64,000 nucleotides of DNA from Bacteroidales bacterium (GTDB lineage: Bacteria; Bacteroidota; Bacteroidia; Bacteroidales; UBA10428): NCBI GenBank assembly GCA_016930375.1, contig JAFGGU010000035.1:1-64000 (forward strand), read 5' to 3'. Every line of letters begins with the position of its first letter. The stretch's first letter is position 1. Made by a program: the position numbers and the translations under genes. Shown here one piece after another: positions 26,790-35,360 of this stretch. Under the pieces are notes generated by a model. The model was given only the letters and a program-made list of their open reading frames with translations, had not been told where the DNA came from and searched no databases.

Positions 26790-27650
26790 CTACCCCAAAT
26801 AAGATTTCAATAACTTGCTTCTTGAAGTATGTCTTAACCTGCGGATGGCTTTTTCCTTGATCTGACGGACCCTTTCCCGGGTAAGGTCAAATTTTTCACC
26901 GATTTCTTCGAGGGTCATTTCCTGCACACCAATGCCGAAAAAGAATTTTATAATATCACGTTCCCGCTCTGTTAAGGTGGCCAATGCCCGGTCTATCTCT
27001 TTCATCAGAGATTCGCTGATCAGTTTTTTGTCGGCTTTAGGCGAATCATGATTGATGAGGATATCCAGCAGACTGTTGTCTTCGCCTTCGGCGAAAGGAG
27101 CATCAACAGAAACATGACGTCCTGACACTTTCAGTGTATCTGAAACTTTTTCCTTGGGCAATTCCAAAGCCTCAGCCAATTCTTCGGGGGTAGGGGTACG
27201 TTCGAATTCCTGTTCAAATTTAGAGAAAGCCTTGTTGATTTTATTAAGCGATCCGACCTGGTTCAGGGGAAGTCTTACTATGCGCGATTGTTCTGCCAGG
27301 GCCTGTAGGATCGACTGCCTGATCCACCATACTGCATAGGAAATAAATTTAAAACCACGGGTTTCGTCAAATTTTTCAGCTGCCTTGATGAGGCCCAGAT
27401 TGCCTTCGTTGATCAGATCGGGCAAGCTGAGTCCCTGATTTTGATATTGCTTGGCCACTGAAACAACGAATCTGAGATTGGCCCGGGTCAGTTTTTCGAG
27501 GGCATTTTTATCTCCCTTTTTAATCCGTTGCGCTAATTCCACCTCCTCTTCGACTGTGATAAGTTCCTCTTTACCAATCTCCTGCAAATACTTATCCAAT
27601 GAAGCGCTCTCCCTGTTGGTAATTGATTTTGTGATCTTTAATTGTCTCAT
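26790..27650 (-). CDS. rpoD: Primary sigma factor RpoD/SigA
   Basis: A 286-residue sigma-70 protein. Region 1.2 (about 16-48), region 2 with the [18 protein letters not shown] core-binding and -10-reading segment (about 80-97) and [10 protein letters not shown] (about 106-115), region 3 (about 130-208) and region 4 with a helix-turn-helix [18 protein letters not shown] (about 255-272) are all present. Region 1.1 is absent and total length is about 286, as in the Bacteroidota housekeeping sigma, which reads TTTG/TAnnTTTG promoters. Those boxes are indeed found in this window. The gene is transcribed alone, with a degP terminator upstream of it and a palindrome downstream. Confidence 0.93.
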   Translation of the reverse strand: MRQLKITKSITNRESASLDKYLQEIGKEELITVEEEVELAQRIKKGDKNALEKLTRANLRFVVSVAKQYQNQGLSLPDLINEGNLGLIKAAEKFDETRGFKFISYAVWWIRQSILQALAEQSRIVRLPLNQVGSLNKINKAFSKFEQEFERTPTPEELAEALELPKEKVSDTLKVSGRHVSVDAPFAEGEDNSLLDILINHDSPKADKKLISESLMKEIDRALATLTERERDIIKFFFGIGVQEMTLEEIGEKFDLTRERVRQIKEKAIRRLRHTSRSKLLKSYLG

Positions 27651-27730
27651 TCCCCAAAAAATTAGTGCGACGAATTTATGCTATTTTATGATTAATAAAT
27701 AGATATTGAAATGTTAATTTTTTTTTAATA

Positions 27731-27760
27731 AAAAAGGCCTGCGAACTGCAAGCCTTTTTT
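27731..27760 (-). terminator. Intrinsic terminator of the DegP-type gene
   Basis: On the minus strand a stem AAAAAAGGCTTGC / GCAGGCCTTTTTT with loop AGTTC ends in a T-run, 23 bases after the stop of the DegP-type gene. The one-base imperfection in the stem is minor. It separates degP from rpoD transcription. Confidence 0.85.
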
Positions 27761-27782
27761 ACATGTGTTTTTTAGGATGCTG

Positions 27783-29210
27783 TTACAGTCCAAATGCGTA
27801 ATATGCTACACTACCATTCTGATATACACCTTCTATGTAAACTCCACCTTTAATTGCTTTAAAGATTTTCTCCAGATCAGCAACTGAATAAACCGCCTGG
27901 TTGTTAACCTGCGTGATTATGAATCCCGGCTTTACACCCTCGGCTTTAAGTTTACCTTCCTGAAGTTCAGTAACTTTTACACCGTATTTGATGCCGAGTC
28001 TCTTCTTCTCCTGTTCATCGAGGTTAACTACCTTTGCTCCAAGTATGGTTTCGAATGTTCCTGCTTTAACGACTCCAGTGTCACCCTGAAGATTACGTAA
28101 GGTCACCGTAATTTGTTTCGTTTTGTCTTTCCTTTTTAGATTCACAGTGATCTTATCGCCCGGACGGTATCGCCCGACCATTTCCTGTAATTCGGAAGGA
28201 CTTTTTACAGTTACTCCGTTGATCTGCGTGATCACATCGCCTGATTCAATGCCTGCGTCTTTGGCAGCACTGTTTTCATTAACTTCCGAAACGTAAACAC
28301 CGTCAAGAAGGTCGAGACCTTTTTCCTTGGCCAGTTCGGCAGTAATATCCTGGATCTGCACACCCATAATGGCGCGTTGCACGGTTCCAAACTCAATCAG
28401 GTCCTTGACAACCTTCTGCACAATGCTTGAAGGAATAGCAAACGATATTCCCACATTTCCCCCGGAAGGAGAAACAATGGCTGTATTGATACCGATCATT
28501 TCACCTTTCAGGTTGACCAGGGCGCCTCCACTGTTGCCCCTGTTGACTGAAGCATCCGTCTGAATGAAAGATTCGATCCTGTAATTGTCCCCTATTATTC
28601 CCATGCTTCTACCTTTGGCGCTGACAATACCTGCCGTTACTGTTGAAGAAATATTAAACGGATTTCCGACTGCCAGAACCCATTCCCCAATCCTGAGCGC
28701 GTCAGAATTACCAAAAGCAATCATTGGTAATCCTTCCGCATCTACCTTCAGCAGGGCCAGGTCAGTGGAATGATCTGTTCCGACCACTTTGGCAGTATAT
28801 TCACGCTTGTCATTAAGAGTAACTGACACTTTGTCAGAATTTTCAATGACATGATTGTTGGTTACAATATAACCATCTGCGGTTATTATCACTCCCGAAC
28901 CTATTCCCGTTACAGGTTCCTCATCACCCTGAAACCTGTCACCATAAAAGAATTCATAGATCGGGTTTCTATACTGGACAGTTGACTGGGTTTTTACATT
29001 CACCACCGCATTCACCGTTTTTTCAGCAGCAAAAGTGAAATCAGTGGAACTGTCAAGACCTGCTGTCAGGTTGACCATGCTCACGGGCTGCGTTGTTTGT
29101 GCGATCTGTTTCTTCTCCTTGTTATCAAGCAGAGCTGAGTAAGCAAATACTGCTATCAAACCGCCAATTACAGCGGCTCCGAAAATTGCAAATAGCTGTT
29201 TGTTTTTCAT
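27783..29210 (-). CDS. degP: DegP/HtrA (Do-type) periplasmic serine protease
   Basis: A 475-residue envelope protease and chaperone. An N-terminal helix (about 7-27) anchors or exports it. The trypsin-like domain has the triad His120 (TNNHVIE), Asp150 (STDLALL) and Ser227 (NRGNSGGAL). Two PDZ domains follow (about 275-370 and 385-470). All catalytic residues are intact, so an active protease is expected that removes misfolded envelope proteins. It is a monocistronic gene with a clear intrinsic terminator. It is divergent from the GH29 gene across 155 AT-rich bases in which no confident promoter was found. Confidence 0.94.
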   Translation of the reverse strand: MKNKQLFAIFGAAVIGGLIAVFAYSALLDNKEKKQIAQTTQPVSMVNLTAGLDSSTDFTFAAEKTVNAVVNVKTQSTVQYRNPIYEFFYGDRFQGDEEPVTGIGSGVIITADGYIVTNNHVIENSDKVSVTLNDKREYTAKVVGTDHSTDLALLKVDAEGLPMIAFGNSDALRIGEWVLAVGNPFNISSTVTAGIVSAKGRSMGIIGDNYRIESFIQTDASVNRGNSGGALVNLKGEMIGINTAIVSPSGGNVGISFAIPSSIVQKVVKDLIEFGTVQRAIMGVQIQDITAELAKEKGLDLLDGVYVSEVNENSAAKDAGIESGDVITQINGVTVKSPSELQEMVGRYRPGDKITVNLKRKDKTKQITVTLRNLQGDTGVVKAGTFETILGAKVVNLDEQEKKRLGIKYGVKVTELQEGKLKAEGVKPGFIITQVNNQAVYSVADLEKIFKAIKGGVYIEGVYQNGSVAYYAFGL

Positions 29211-29365
29211 ATGTCTGACTTTTAATCCTTATCTTTATTAATAAATCATTATTTTAATTTCACAAATCCTGAATTTCAAAAACTATGCCTTTGGCTTGTG
29301 ATTATGTCTCCAAAATTAGCTCATTTATGTACCTGATATACTGGATTAACATAATTTAACGAACT

Positions 29366-30673
29366 ATGAAAAAACATCTTATTTTAATAATTCTGATAAC
29401 CGCAGGTGTCCTGCTTCAGGCACAGCAGGTATATCAACCAACTGAACAGAATCTTCGGAGCCGCACCTGGTTCCAGGACGCCAAATACGGTATGTTTATT
29501 CACTGGGGGGTTTATTCTGTGCTGGGTGACGGAGAGTGGGTTATGCATCAGCAACAGATCAACAGGAAGACTTACGAAAAGTTGCCCGCTTTTTTCAACC
29601 CTGTCGCGTATGATCCTGCTGAATGGGTTGCACTGGCCAAAGCAGCGGGCATGAAATACATAGTTATTACCAGCAAGCACCATGATGGTTTTGCCATGTT
29701 CGATTCAAAAATGACGGATTGGGATATTGTTGATCGAACCCCTTATAAAAAGGATGTTCTGAAAATGCTGGCTGACGAATGCCGCAAACAGGGTATCAGG
29801 CTTTTCTTTTACCATTCGCATCTTGACTGGTACCAGGATAACTATTTCCCCCGGGGTAACACGGGGCAGTATGCAGGCAGACCTGACCAGGGAAACTGGA
29901 ACGAGTATATCAGTTATTTGAACGGTCAGCTTACCGAACTTCTTACCAGTTACGGCGAAATTGGCGGGATCTGGTTTGATGGCTGGTGGGACAAAAAGAA
30001 TGCGGACTGGCAGCTTGAGAAAACCTATCAACTGATACATGACCTGCAACCGGGATGCCTGATCGGCAATAATCATCACCAGGTACCTAAGTCCGGTGAA
30101 GACTTTCAGATGTTCGAGAAGGACCTGCCCGGCTTTAATACAGCCGGACATAGCAGTGAATCACAGATTGGGTCACTTCCTCTTGAAACCTGCGAAACCA
30201 TGAATAACTCCTGGGGATTCAACCTCCAGGACAAAAGATTCAAATCTTCTAAGGGTCTCATTCATTACCTCGTAAAGGCAGCCGGATACAACAGCAATTT
30301 CCTGCTTAACGTCGGCCCCATGCCGAATGGCAAAATACAGCCTGAGTTCATGGATACGCTGAAAGCAGTCGGGAAATGGATGGATGAATTCGGTGAGACT
30401 ATATATGGTACGCGGCAGGGACCGGTTACTCCCAAAAGCTGGGGCGTTACAACACAAAAAGATAACAGGGTGTTCATCCATGTGTTGAATGCAGAAGATC
30501 GTAATTTATTTGTGCCAAAACTTGGAAAGAAGATTGCTTCGGTCCGTTTTTTTCATAGTAAACAACCGGTCATCTATTCGGAAAATAAGTATGGTGCAAT
30601 TTTTGAAATTCCTGCCAGTGTTACCGGTATGCCGGATATCGTGCTTGAGGTAACGCTAACTGGCGGCCGGTGA
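29366..30673 (+). CDS. Alpha-L-fucosidase, GH29
   Basis: A 435-residue exported glycoside hydrolase that removes alpha-linked L-fucose from glycans. A signal peptide (1-19, LLQAQ) is followed directly by the GH29 catalytic barrel: YGMFIHWGVYS at 41-51, SKHHDGFAMFDS at 103-114, and the catalytic nucleophile in IWFDGWWD, Asp205. A C-terminal beta-sandwich region covers about 345-435. It lacks any carbohydrate-binding module, so it is a short form. It stands alone, 10 bases from the convergent LOG-family gene. Together with the GH20 enzyme it suggests foraging on fucosylated, amino-sugar-bearing glycans, but no operon links them. Confidence 0.93.
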   Translation: MKKHLILIILITAGVLLQAQQVYQPTEQNLRSRTWFQDAKYGMFIHWGVYSVLGDGEWVMHQQQINRKTYEKLPAFFNPVAYDPAEWVALAKAAGMKYIVITSKHHDGFAMFDSKMTDWDIVDRTPYKKDVLKMLADECRKQGIRLFFYHSHLDWYQDNYFPRGNTGQYAGRPDQGNWNEYISYLNGQLTELLTSYGEIGGIWFDGWWDKKNADWQLEKTYQLIHDLQPGCLIGNNHHQVPKSGEDFQMFEKDLPGFNTAGHSSESQIGSLPLETCETMNNSWGFNLQDKRFKSSKGLIHYLVKAAGYNSNFLLNVGPMPNGKIQPEFMDTLKAVGKWMDEFGETIYGTRQGPVTPKSWGVTTQKDNRVFIHVLNAEDRNLFVPKLGKKIASVRFFHSKQPVIYSENKYGAIFEIPASVTGMPDIVLEVTLTGGR

Positions 30674-30683
30674 GTTTGGTACA

Positions 30684-31253
30684 TTATGGAAACCGGTTTT
30701 CGGAACCGGTAATCCTGTCTATCAGGTCTGTCACTTCCTTGCCAATGATAAGCTGATCGTACCGGTCCTTTTTGAGAAAGCCTCTTTGCACCATGCTTTC
30801 AAGCAGACCGATGAGGTTATTATAGAATCCGCTGGTGTTAAGCAAAGCAATCGGTTTATGGTGATAGCCCAACTGCAACCAGGTGAATACTTCGAAAAAC
30901 TCATCCATGGTGCCGATTCCGCCCGGCAGTATCAAAAAGGCATCGGATAATTTGGTCATCAGCGCTTTTCGCTCATGCATGCCCGGAACAATATGCAGAT
31001 TAGTTAGACCGTTGTGAACGACTTCAATGTCCACAAGCTTTTGGGGAATTACCCCTGTCACCTCACCGCCCAATCTCAGCATTTCGTCAGCCAGAATGCC
31101 CATAAGCCCGATATTGCCTCCGCCATATACCAGGCCAATCCGCCGAGAATGCAGTATTTTTGCAGTATTAATACAAACCTTCCTGAATGCAGGATCCGAG
31201 CCGTTGGCAGATCCGCAGAAAATCGCTATTCTATTTATGAAAGAAGGCCTCAT
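30684..31253 (-). CDS. LOG-family Rossmann-fold protein (TIGR00730)
   Basis: A 189-residue cytosolic protein of the LOG family. Plant and some bacterial members are cytokinin riboside monophosphate phosphoribohydrolases; many bacterial members cleave AMP-like nucleotides. Key motifs are CGSANGSD at 13-20, VYGGGNIGLMG at 42-52 and PGGIGTMDE at 110-118, with the catalytic Arg/Glu region intact (MHERKALM about 92-99). The exact substrate is not predictable. It lies downstream of the DUF1573 gene but is separated from it by a terminator. The 3' coding end contains a hairpin CCGGTT / AACCGG (30693-30709) close to the convergent GH29 stop. Confidence 0.9.
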   Translation of the reverse strand: MRPSFINRIAIFCGSANGSDPAFRKVCINTAKILHSRRIGLVYGGGNIGLMGILADEMLRLGGEVTGVIPQKLVDIEVVHNGLTNLHIVPGMHERKALMTKLSDAFLILPGGIGTMDEFFEVFTWLQLGYHHKPIALLNTSGFYNNLIGLLESMVQRGFLKKDRYDQLIIGKEVTDLIDRITGSENRFP

Positions 31254-31256
31254 GGG

Positions 31257-31294
31257 TGTAAAAAAACCTCACAGGTATTCAATCTGTGAGGTTT
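31257..31294 (-). terminator. Intrinsic terminator of the DUF1573 gene
   Basis: A perfect 11-base inverted repeat, AAACCTCACAG (31264-31274) and CTGTGAGGTTT (31284-31294), is followed on the minus strand by a run of seven T. It lies 53 bases past the DUF1573 stop and just before the LOG-family start codon. Confidence 0.88.
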
Positions 31295-31346
31295 GACAGC
31301 ATTATAATCGAGGAGAAACCAACTTAATTCCTGTAAATTTATACGT

Positions 31347-31763
31347 TTAATTGGTAGCACGTTCCTTTCTGACTACTTCACCCTTGATGACAAGAGCTGT
31401 ATTTCCCTCCTGGGCATTGGTAGTTACAATAATCGACTTGGTAAACACACCGGAGGCGGCAGCGTTAAAAGTCACGGAGATTTTTCCTGATTTTCCGGGT
31501 TGAACGGGTTCTTTCGGATAATCGGCAATGGTGCAACCACAGGTTGGCCTCACTGAACTGATGATCAAAGGAACCATGGTGGGATTCTGGAACTCAAATT
31601 CGGCCGCTACTGGTTTGCCTTGTTCGATTTTTCCAAAATCAATGGTGGTTGAGGTCCATGCCATTCCTGAAACCGGCTTTCTGGAATCCTGCGCATTTAA
31701 ATTGTTGGAGAAACCGAAAAGCATTACAGCCAAGAACAACGAGAAAAAGGATGTTATTTTCAT
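31347..31763 (-). CDS. DUF1573 exported protein
   Basis: A 138-residue exported protein with a signal peptide (1-24, NNLNAQ) and a single DUF1573 domain, an Ig-like/ASH-type beta sandwich common in Bacteroidota. The signature PTCGCTIADYPKEPVQPG lies at about 77-94, with the CGC pair. Function is unknown; related domains are thought to be envelope or adhesion modules. It is monocistronic, with a clear terminator downstream and a possible promoter close upstream. Confidence 0.88.
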   Translation of the reverse strand: MKITSFFSLFLAVMLFGFSNNLNAQDSRKPVSGMAWTSTTIDFGKIEQGKPVAAEFEFQNPTMVPLIISSVRPTCGCTIADYPKEPVQPGKSGKISVTFNAAASGVFTKSIIVTTNAQEGNTALVIKGEVVRKERATN

Positions 31764-31791
31764 GATGATGATTTTAAGTATTCGTTAATTA

Positions 31792-31799
31792 CAAAGTTC
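31792..31799 (-). promoter_or_regulatory. Weak -7-like box for the DUF1573 gene
   Basis: On the minus strand GAACTTTG matches seven of the informative positions loosely (A and TTTG of TAnnTTTG, first T missing), 28 bases before the ATG. A TTTTTG lies about 20 bases upstream of it. Low confidence because of the mismatch. Confidence 0.3.
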
Positions 31800-31904
31800 G
31801 CTAAAACTACGTTTTATCTGCAAAAATTGTTCCTAAAATTTAGTTAAAAATTTAAAATTGTTATCCGAAAACTTAATCCGGTCATTGGCAAACCCTGGTT
31901 GTTC

Positions 31905-31921
31905 ATCGGGAAACTCCCGAT
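31905..31921. other. Small perfect hairpin in the susC upstream region
   Basis: ATCGGGA (31905-31911) and TCCCGAT (31915-31921) form a seven-base stem with a three-base loop. It lies in the 352-base gap 31764-32115 between divergent DUF1573 and susC genes. It could be a protein-binding dyad or an RNA hairpin; no further evidence. Confidence 0.45.
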
Positions 31922-31952
31922 AGGAATTTTCCTCGCAAATCTTTTAATTTAC

Positions 31953-32094
31953 TTAAAACCAGGAAAAAAGGAATGCCGGAATACAAATTAAAATTTCAGG
32001 TTTATAATAGGTTAAGAGTTAGCGCCCAATACATCCCTCCAACAAAGTTTCCGGCATACCTTTTTCCTTCAAGTAGCCATTTTACTGGTTTTAA
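31953..32094. other. Long imperfect inverted repeat in the susC leader
   Basis: The left arm at 31953-31981 (TTAAAACCAG, then GGAAAAAAGGAATGCCGGAA starting at the last G) is answered on the opposite strand by TTCCGGCATACCTTTTTCC (32049-32067) and CTGGTTTTAA (32085-32094). The right arm carries a 17-base interruption between the two matching blocks. The arms bracket 67 AT-rich bases, and the right arm ends 21 bases before the susC ATG. It may be a structured 5' leader that hides the ribosome site, or a small invertible segment as found ahead of some susC genes. No recombinase gene is in the window. The rest of the 352-base gap shows only a small hairpin. Confidence 0.6.
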
Positions 32095-32115
32095 GGCAAC
32101 TGAAAAACTAAAACG

Positions 32116-35100
32116 ATGAGATTTATGAACAGAGCAGTAATGTTGGTTGTGTTTGTGGCAGTAACACAACTCATGTTGGCATTGATCCAACCTTATGCCT
32201 TATCAGCGCAGGACATACAAGTTTCAGGAATGGTCACTTCCTCTGATGATGGGAGTCCTCTTCCGGGGGTGTATGTAAAAATCAGCGGGACAAACAACGG
32301 TACAGCAACGGATATTGATGGCAAATTTCAGCTTTCAGTTCCTGCCAATGCAAAATTGTTATTTTCCTTTATTGGCTATAAAGAACAGGAAATTGAAGTT
32401 CATGGTCAGTCTGTGATTAACGTGGTGCTGGAAACAGATGTAACCATGGTGGATGAGGTGGTTGTTACCGCATTGGGAATCACCAAATCAAAAAAATCAC
32501 TGGGATATGCCGTGGCGGACTTCAGCAATGAGGATCTCGAAAACCGGCAGGTCATTGACGCTACACAGGCATTGACCGGAAGGGTGGCAGGCGTCTCCAT
32601 ATTTTCTACCTCCGGCTCTCCAGGGGCTTCCACAAGTGTCATTGTGAGAGGACTATCATCCATAACACAAAGTACCCAGCCGCTCTATATTATCGATGGG
32701 GTGCCGGTGAATAACCAATACGCAAGTGGCAACAGCACACAGGCCATGACAACGGCCAATTTAACCGTTGACTTTGGCAATGCAGCTTCTGATATAAATC
32801 CTGCAGATATTGAGACCATTAGCGTACTGAAAGGTGCTGCAGCTACCAGTCTGTATGGCTCACGTGCAGCCAACGGAGTTATTCTCATAACCACCAAGAG
32901 CGGGAAAAAGAATCAGAACCTGAAGGTCGATTTTTCATCTTCTTACACAGTAACGACAGTAGGCCGTTTACCCTATTACCAGAAACGGTTCGGACAAGGG
33001 TGGAGCGGACACTTTGCCTACGAGGAGAACGGCAGCTGGGGACCTGTAATGGACGGAGCCATGAGGTTAACGGGAAATGTGGTGGACAATTCACAGCGTC
33101 TTATGCCATTCAAGTTCCAGGAAAACGGTCTGCGGGACTTTTTTGAGTACGGCTCCGCTTTTAATAATGCCATCGCCATATCCGGCGGAACGGACAAGAT
33201 AGGATATTACGTCTCCTTTGCCAATACAACACAGGATGGAGTTATTCCGGGGGACGCTGACGTTCTGAACAGAAATTCTCTGACGGTAAAGGCCAATGGC
33301 GGCAATGAAAAAACCAGGATCAGCTTCAGCTCATCCTATACCAATAAAAAGATCAGCGCCGTGGCAACAGGCCAGGGAGATGATGCCGGCGGAGGAAAAG
33401 CTGTATTCCAGGAATTGCTCGGTACGCCGGTAAACCATTATATCCCTTTGTACAGGGATTACAACAATAAATTCGATAATCTGGATAATTACTTTAATTT
33501 ATATACACAGAATCCCTATTTCGTTATTAATGAAAATGGTAACGATTTTGAACAGGACAGACTGATCAGCAGTCTGGACCTGAGCCGCAAAATTCTCGGA
33601 GGTCTTAGTGTTTCCTGGAGAGGAGGAGTAGATCAGTACAGCAATTTCTACAAAAGGTATGGCGCGGTAACTCATAAAACTCCCGGCTCTCCCAATTCCT
33701 CCGAAAATGATGTGGCCGGCATGGTGAAAGAGGAGGGAAGGACCGTTAGCCAGTTGAATTCCGATTTGTTAATCACCTATGACGGTAAGCTCAATATAGG
33801 AGACCAATTCCTGGAATACAACATTGTATTGGGGAATAACATCAACCAAAGAACCTCTACCAGGCTAACAACTATTGCGAGGGGTCTTGTGGTTCCCGAA
33901 TACTATAGCGTTACCAATATCAGTGGGAGCGCCGATGTTTCAACTTACAGGGAAAAAAGGCGTTCAGTAGGGCTGTTTGGAACGGTCGCCCTGAATCTCG
34001 GGGATTTCCTTTTCGTGCAGTTTAGCGGGAGGAATGACTGGTCATCCACCCTTCCCAAGGAAAACAATTCTTTCTTCTATCCCGGTGTAAACCTGGGATT
34101 CATATTCTCCGAGTTTCTGCCCAAGGGATTTCTGACTTATGGAAAATTAAGGGCAGGATATGCCCTGGCCGGCAACGATGCTCCGGCGTATTCCCTGGAT
34201 CCGTTTTACCGCGCCGCCATTCTGCGAAATGGTGGTTACGGAGTTACCAATTATCCGGTTGGTGGGGTGGCTGCTTTTGAAAAATACCGGCAGCTGGGTA
34301 ATCCGAATCTGAAAAATGAGCTGTCCAAGGACTTTGAAATCGGAACAGAATTAAGGTTCTTCAGCAACCGCATAGGACTGGATCTGGCCTATTATAAAAA
34401 GGTAACCACTGATTTGATTTTTGATGCCACCATTGCCGGTTCATCGGGATTCGATATTCAGACAACAAACCTGGGGCAGATTACCAACAGCGGCATTGAA
34501 TTGAAACTGGATCTGAATCCTGTCAGATGGGGTGACTTCAGATGGGACCTGATCTATATCTATACCAAGGGCAACACCGTGCTGGACGAATTGTCGGCAG
34601 AACTGGGCGTTGAAGAATATGTGATAAACTCGGCCTATGAAACTGAATTTGTAGCCATACCGGGTGAACAATTGGGCCAGTTCAGGATACCGGATTACAA
34701 ATATTCACCAACCGGACAGGTTGTTGTTGGTGACAACGGACTTCCGCTGGAAGGTGAAAAAATACTCTATGCCTCGTCAGTTCCCGATTATAAAATGTCA
34801 CTCACGAATTCATTCTCATTCAAGGGTATAAACTTTTCCTTCTTATTTGATTATCAACAAGGTGGGCATATGTATTCCAATACGGCCAACAGTTGTTTCT
34901 GGAGCGGGAACAGTGAGCAATCCGTTACCAATGACCGGCGACCGTGGGTTATTCCCAATTCGGTCCGGGAAATTACGGATGAGGAAGGCGCTGTCACTTA
35001 TGTTGAAAATACCACACCTATCCTGGGCAACTGGCATGAGTACTATAACAGCAATACGAACAAGCCCATTGAAAGGAATAGAATCCTCGAAAAGACTTAT

Positions 35101-35343
35101 GTCAAACTTCGCGAAGTATCATTGAATTACAGTTTACCCGTATCGCTTGTGGAAAAGATAAAATTGACTACGATCAATGTCGGAGTATATGGCACCAATT
35201 TGTTTTTATGGACACCGGCATCAAACAGTTTTATCGATCCTGAAATGTCCACCTTTGGCAATGGCATTGAAGGACTTTTCGGCGAATTTGACGGTTTGCC
35301 GCAGACCAGAACGTATGGTGTAAAATTAAACGTAGTATTCTAA
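32116..35343 (+). CDS. SusC/RagA-type TonB-linked outer-membrane transporter
   Basis: A 1,075-residue outer-membrane receptor. The signal peptide ends near residue 32 (ALSAQ). Then come a carboxypeptidase-regulatory-like beta-sandwich (about 36-108, ending SVINVVLETD), a TonB-box-like DEVVVTALG near 114-122, the plug domain (about 128-255, with VIVRGLSSITQ and SRAANGVILITTKSG), and a 22-strand barrel to the C-terminus GVKLNVVF. It would import a ligand captured by the partner SusD lipoprotein using TonB energy. The ligand is unknown, as no polysaccharide-degrading enzyme is in the operon. The downstream order (SusD, BT_2262-like lipoprotein, lipid-binding-type lipoprotein) is the operon's frame. 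The start codon lies just after a long inverted repeat. Confidence 0.94.
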   Translation: MRFMNRAVMLVVFVAVTQLMLALIQPYALSAQDIQVSGMVTSSDDGSPLPGVYVKISGTNNGTATDIDGKFQLSVPANAKLLFSFIGYKEQEIEVHGQSVINVVLETDVTMVDEVVVTALGITKSKKSLGYAVADFSNEDLENRQVIDATQALTGRVAGVSIFSTSGSPGASTSVIVRGLSSITQSTQPLYIIDGVPVNNQYASGNSTQAMTTANLTVDFGNAASDINPADIETISVLKGAAATSLYGSRAANGVILITTKSGKKNQNLKVDFSSSYTVTTVGRLPYYQKRFGQGWSGHFAYEENGSWGPVMDGAMRLTGNVVDNSQRLMPFKFQENGLRDFFEYGSAFNNAIAISGGTDKIGYYVSFANTTQDGVIPGDADVLNRNSLTVKANGGNEKTRISFSSSYTNKKISAVATGQGDDAGGGKAVFQELLGTPVNHYIPLYRDYNNKFDNLDNYFNLYTQNPYFVINENGNDFEQDRLISSLDLSRKILGGLSVSWRGGVDQYSNFYKRYGAVTHKTPGSPNSSENDVAGMVKEEGRTVSQLNSDLLITYDGKLNIGDQFLEYNIVLGNNINQRTSTRLTTIARGLVVPEYYSVTNISGSADVSTYREKRRSVGLFGTVALNLGDFLFVQFSGRNDWSSTLPKENNSFFYPGVNLGFIFSEFLPKGFLTYGKLRAGYALAGNDAPAYSLDPFYRAAILRNGGYGVTNYPVGGVAAFEKYRQLGNPNLKNELSKDFEIGTELRFFSNRIGLDLAYYKKVTTDLIFDATIAGSSGFDIQTTNLGQITNSGIELKLDLNPVRWGDFRWDLIYIYTKGNTVLDELSAELGVEEYVINSAYETEFVAIPGEQLGQFRIPDYKYSPTGQVVVGDNGLPLEGEKILYASSVPDYKMSLTNSFSFKGINFSFLFDYQQGGHMYSNTANSCFWSGNSEQSVTNDRRPWVIPNSVREITDEEGAVTYVENTTPILGNWHEYYNSNTNKPIERNRILEKTYVKLREVSLNYSLPVSLVEKIKLTTINVGVYGTNLFLWTPASNSFIDPEMSTFGNGIEGLFGEFDGLPQTRTYGVKLNVVF

Positions 35344-35360
35344 AATTTAAATATAAGAAG

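Noticed and set aside
32002-32190. A minus-strand open frame in the susC leader
   Set aside because: It overlaps the susC start and the inverted repeat and encodes a low-complexity peptide with no start signals.
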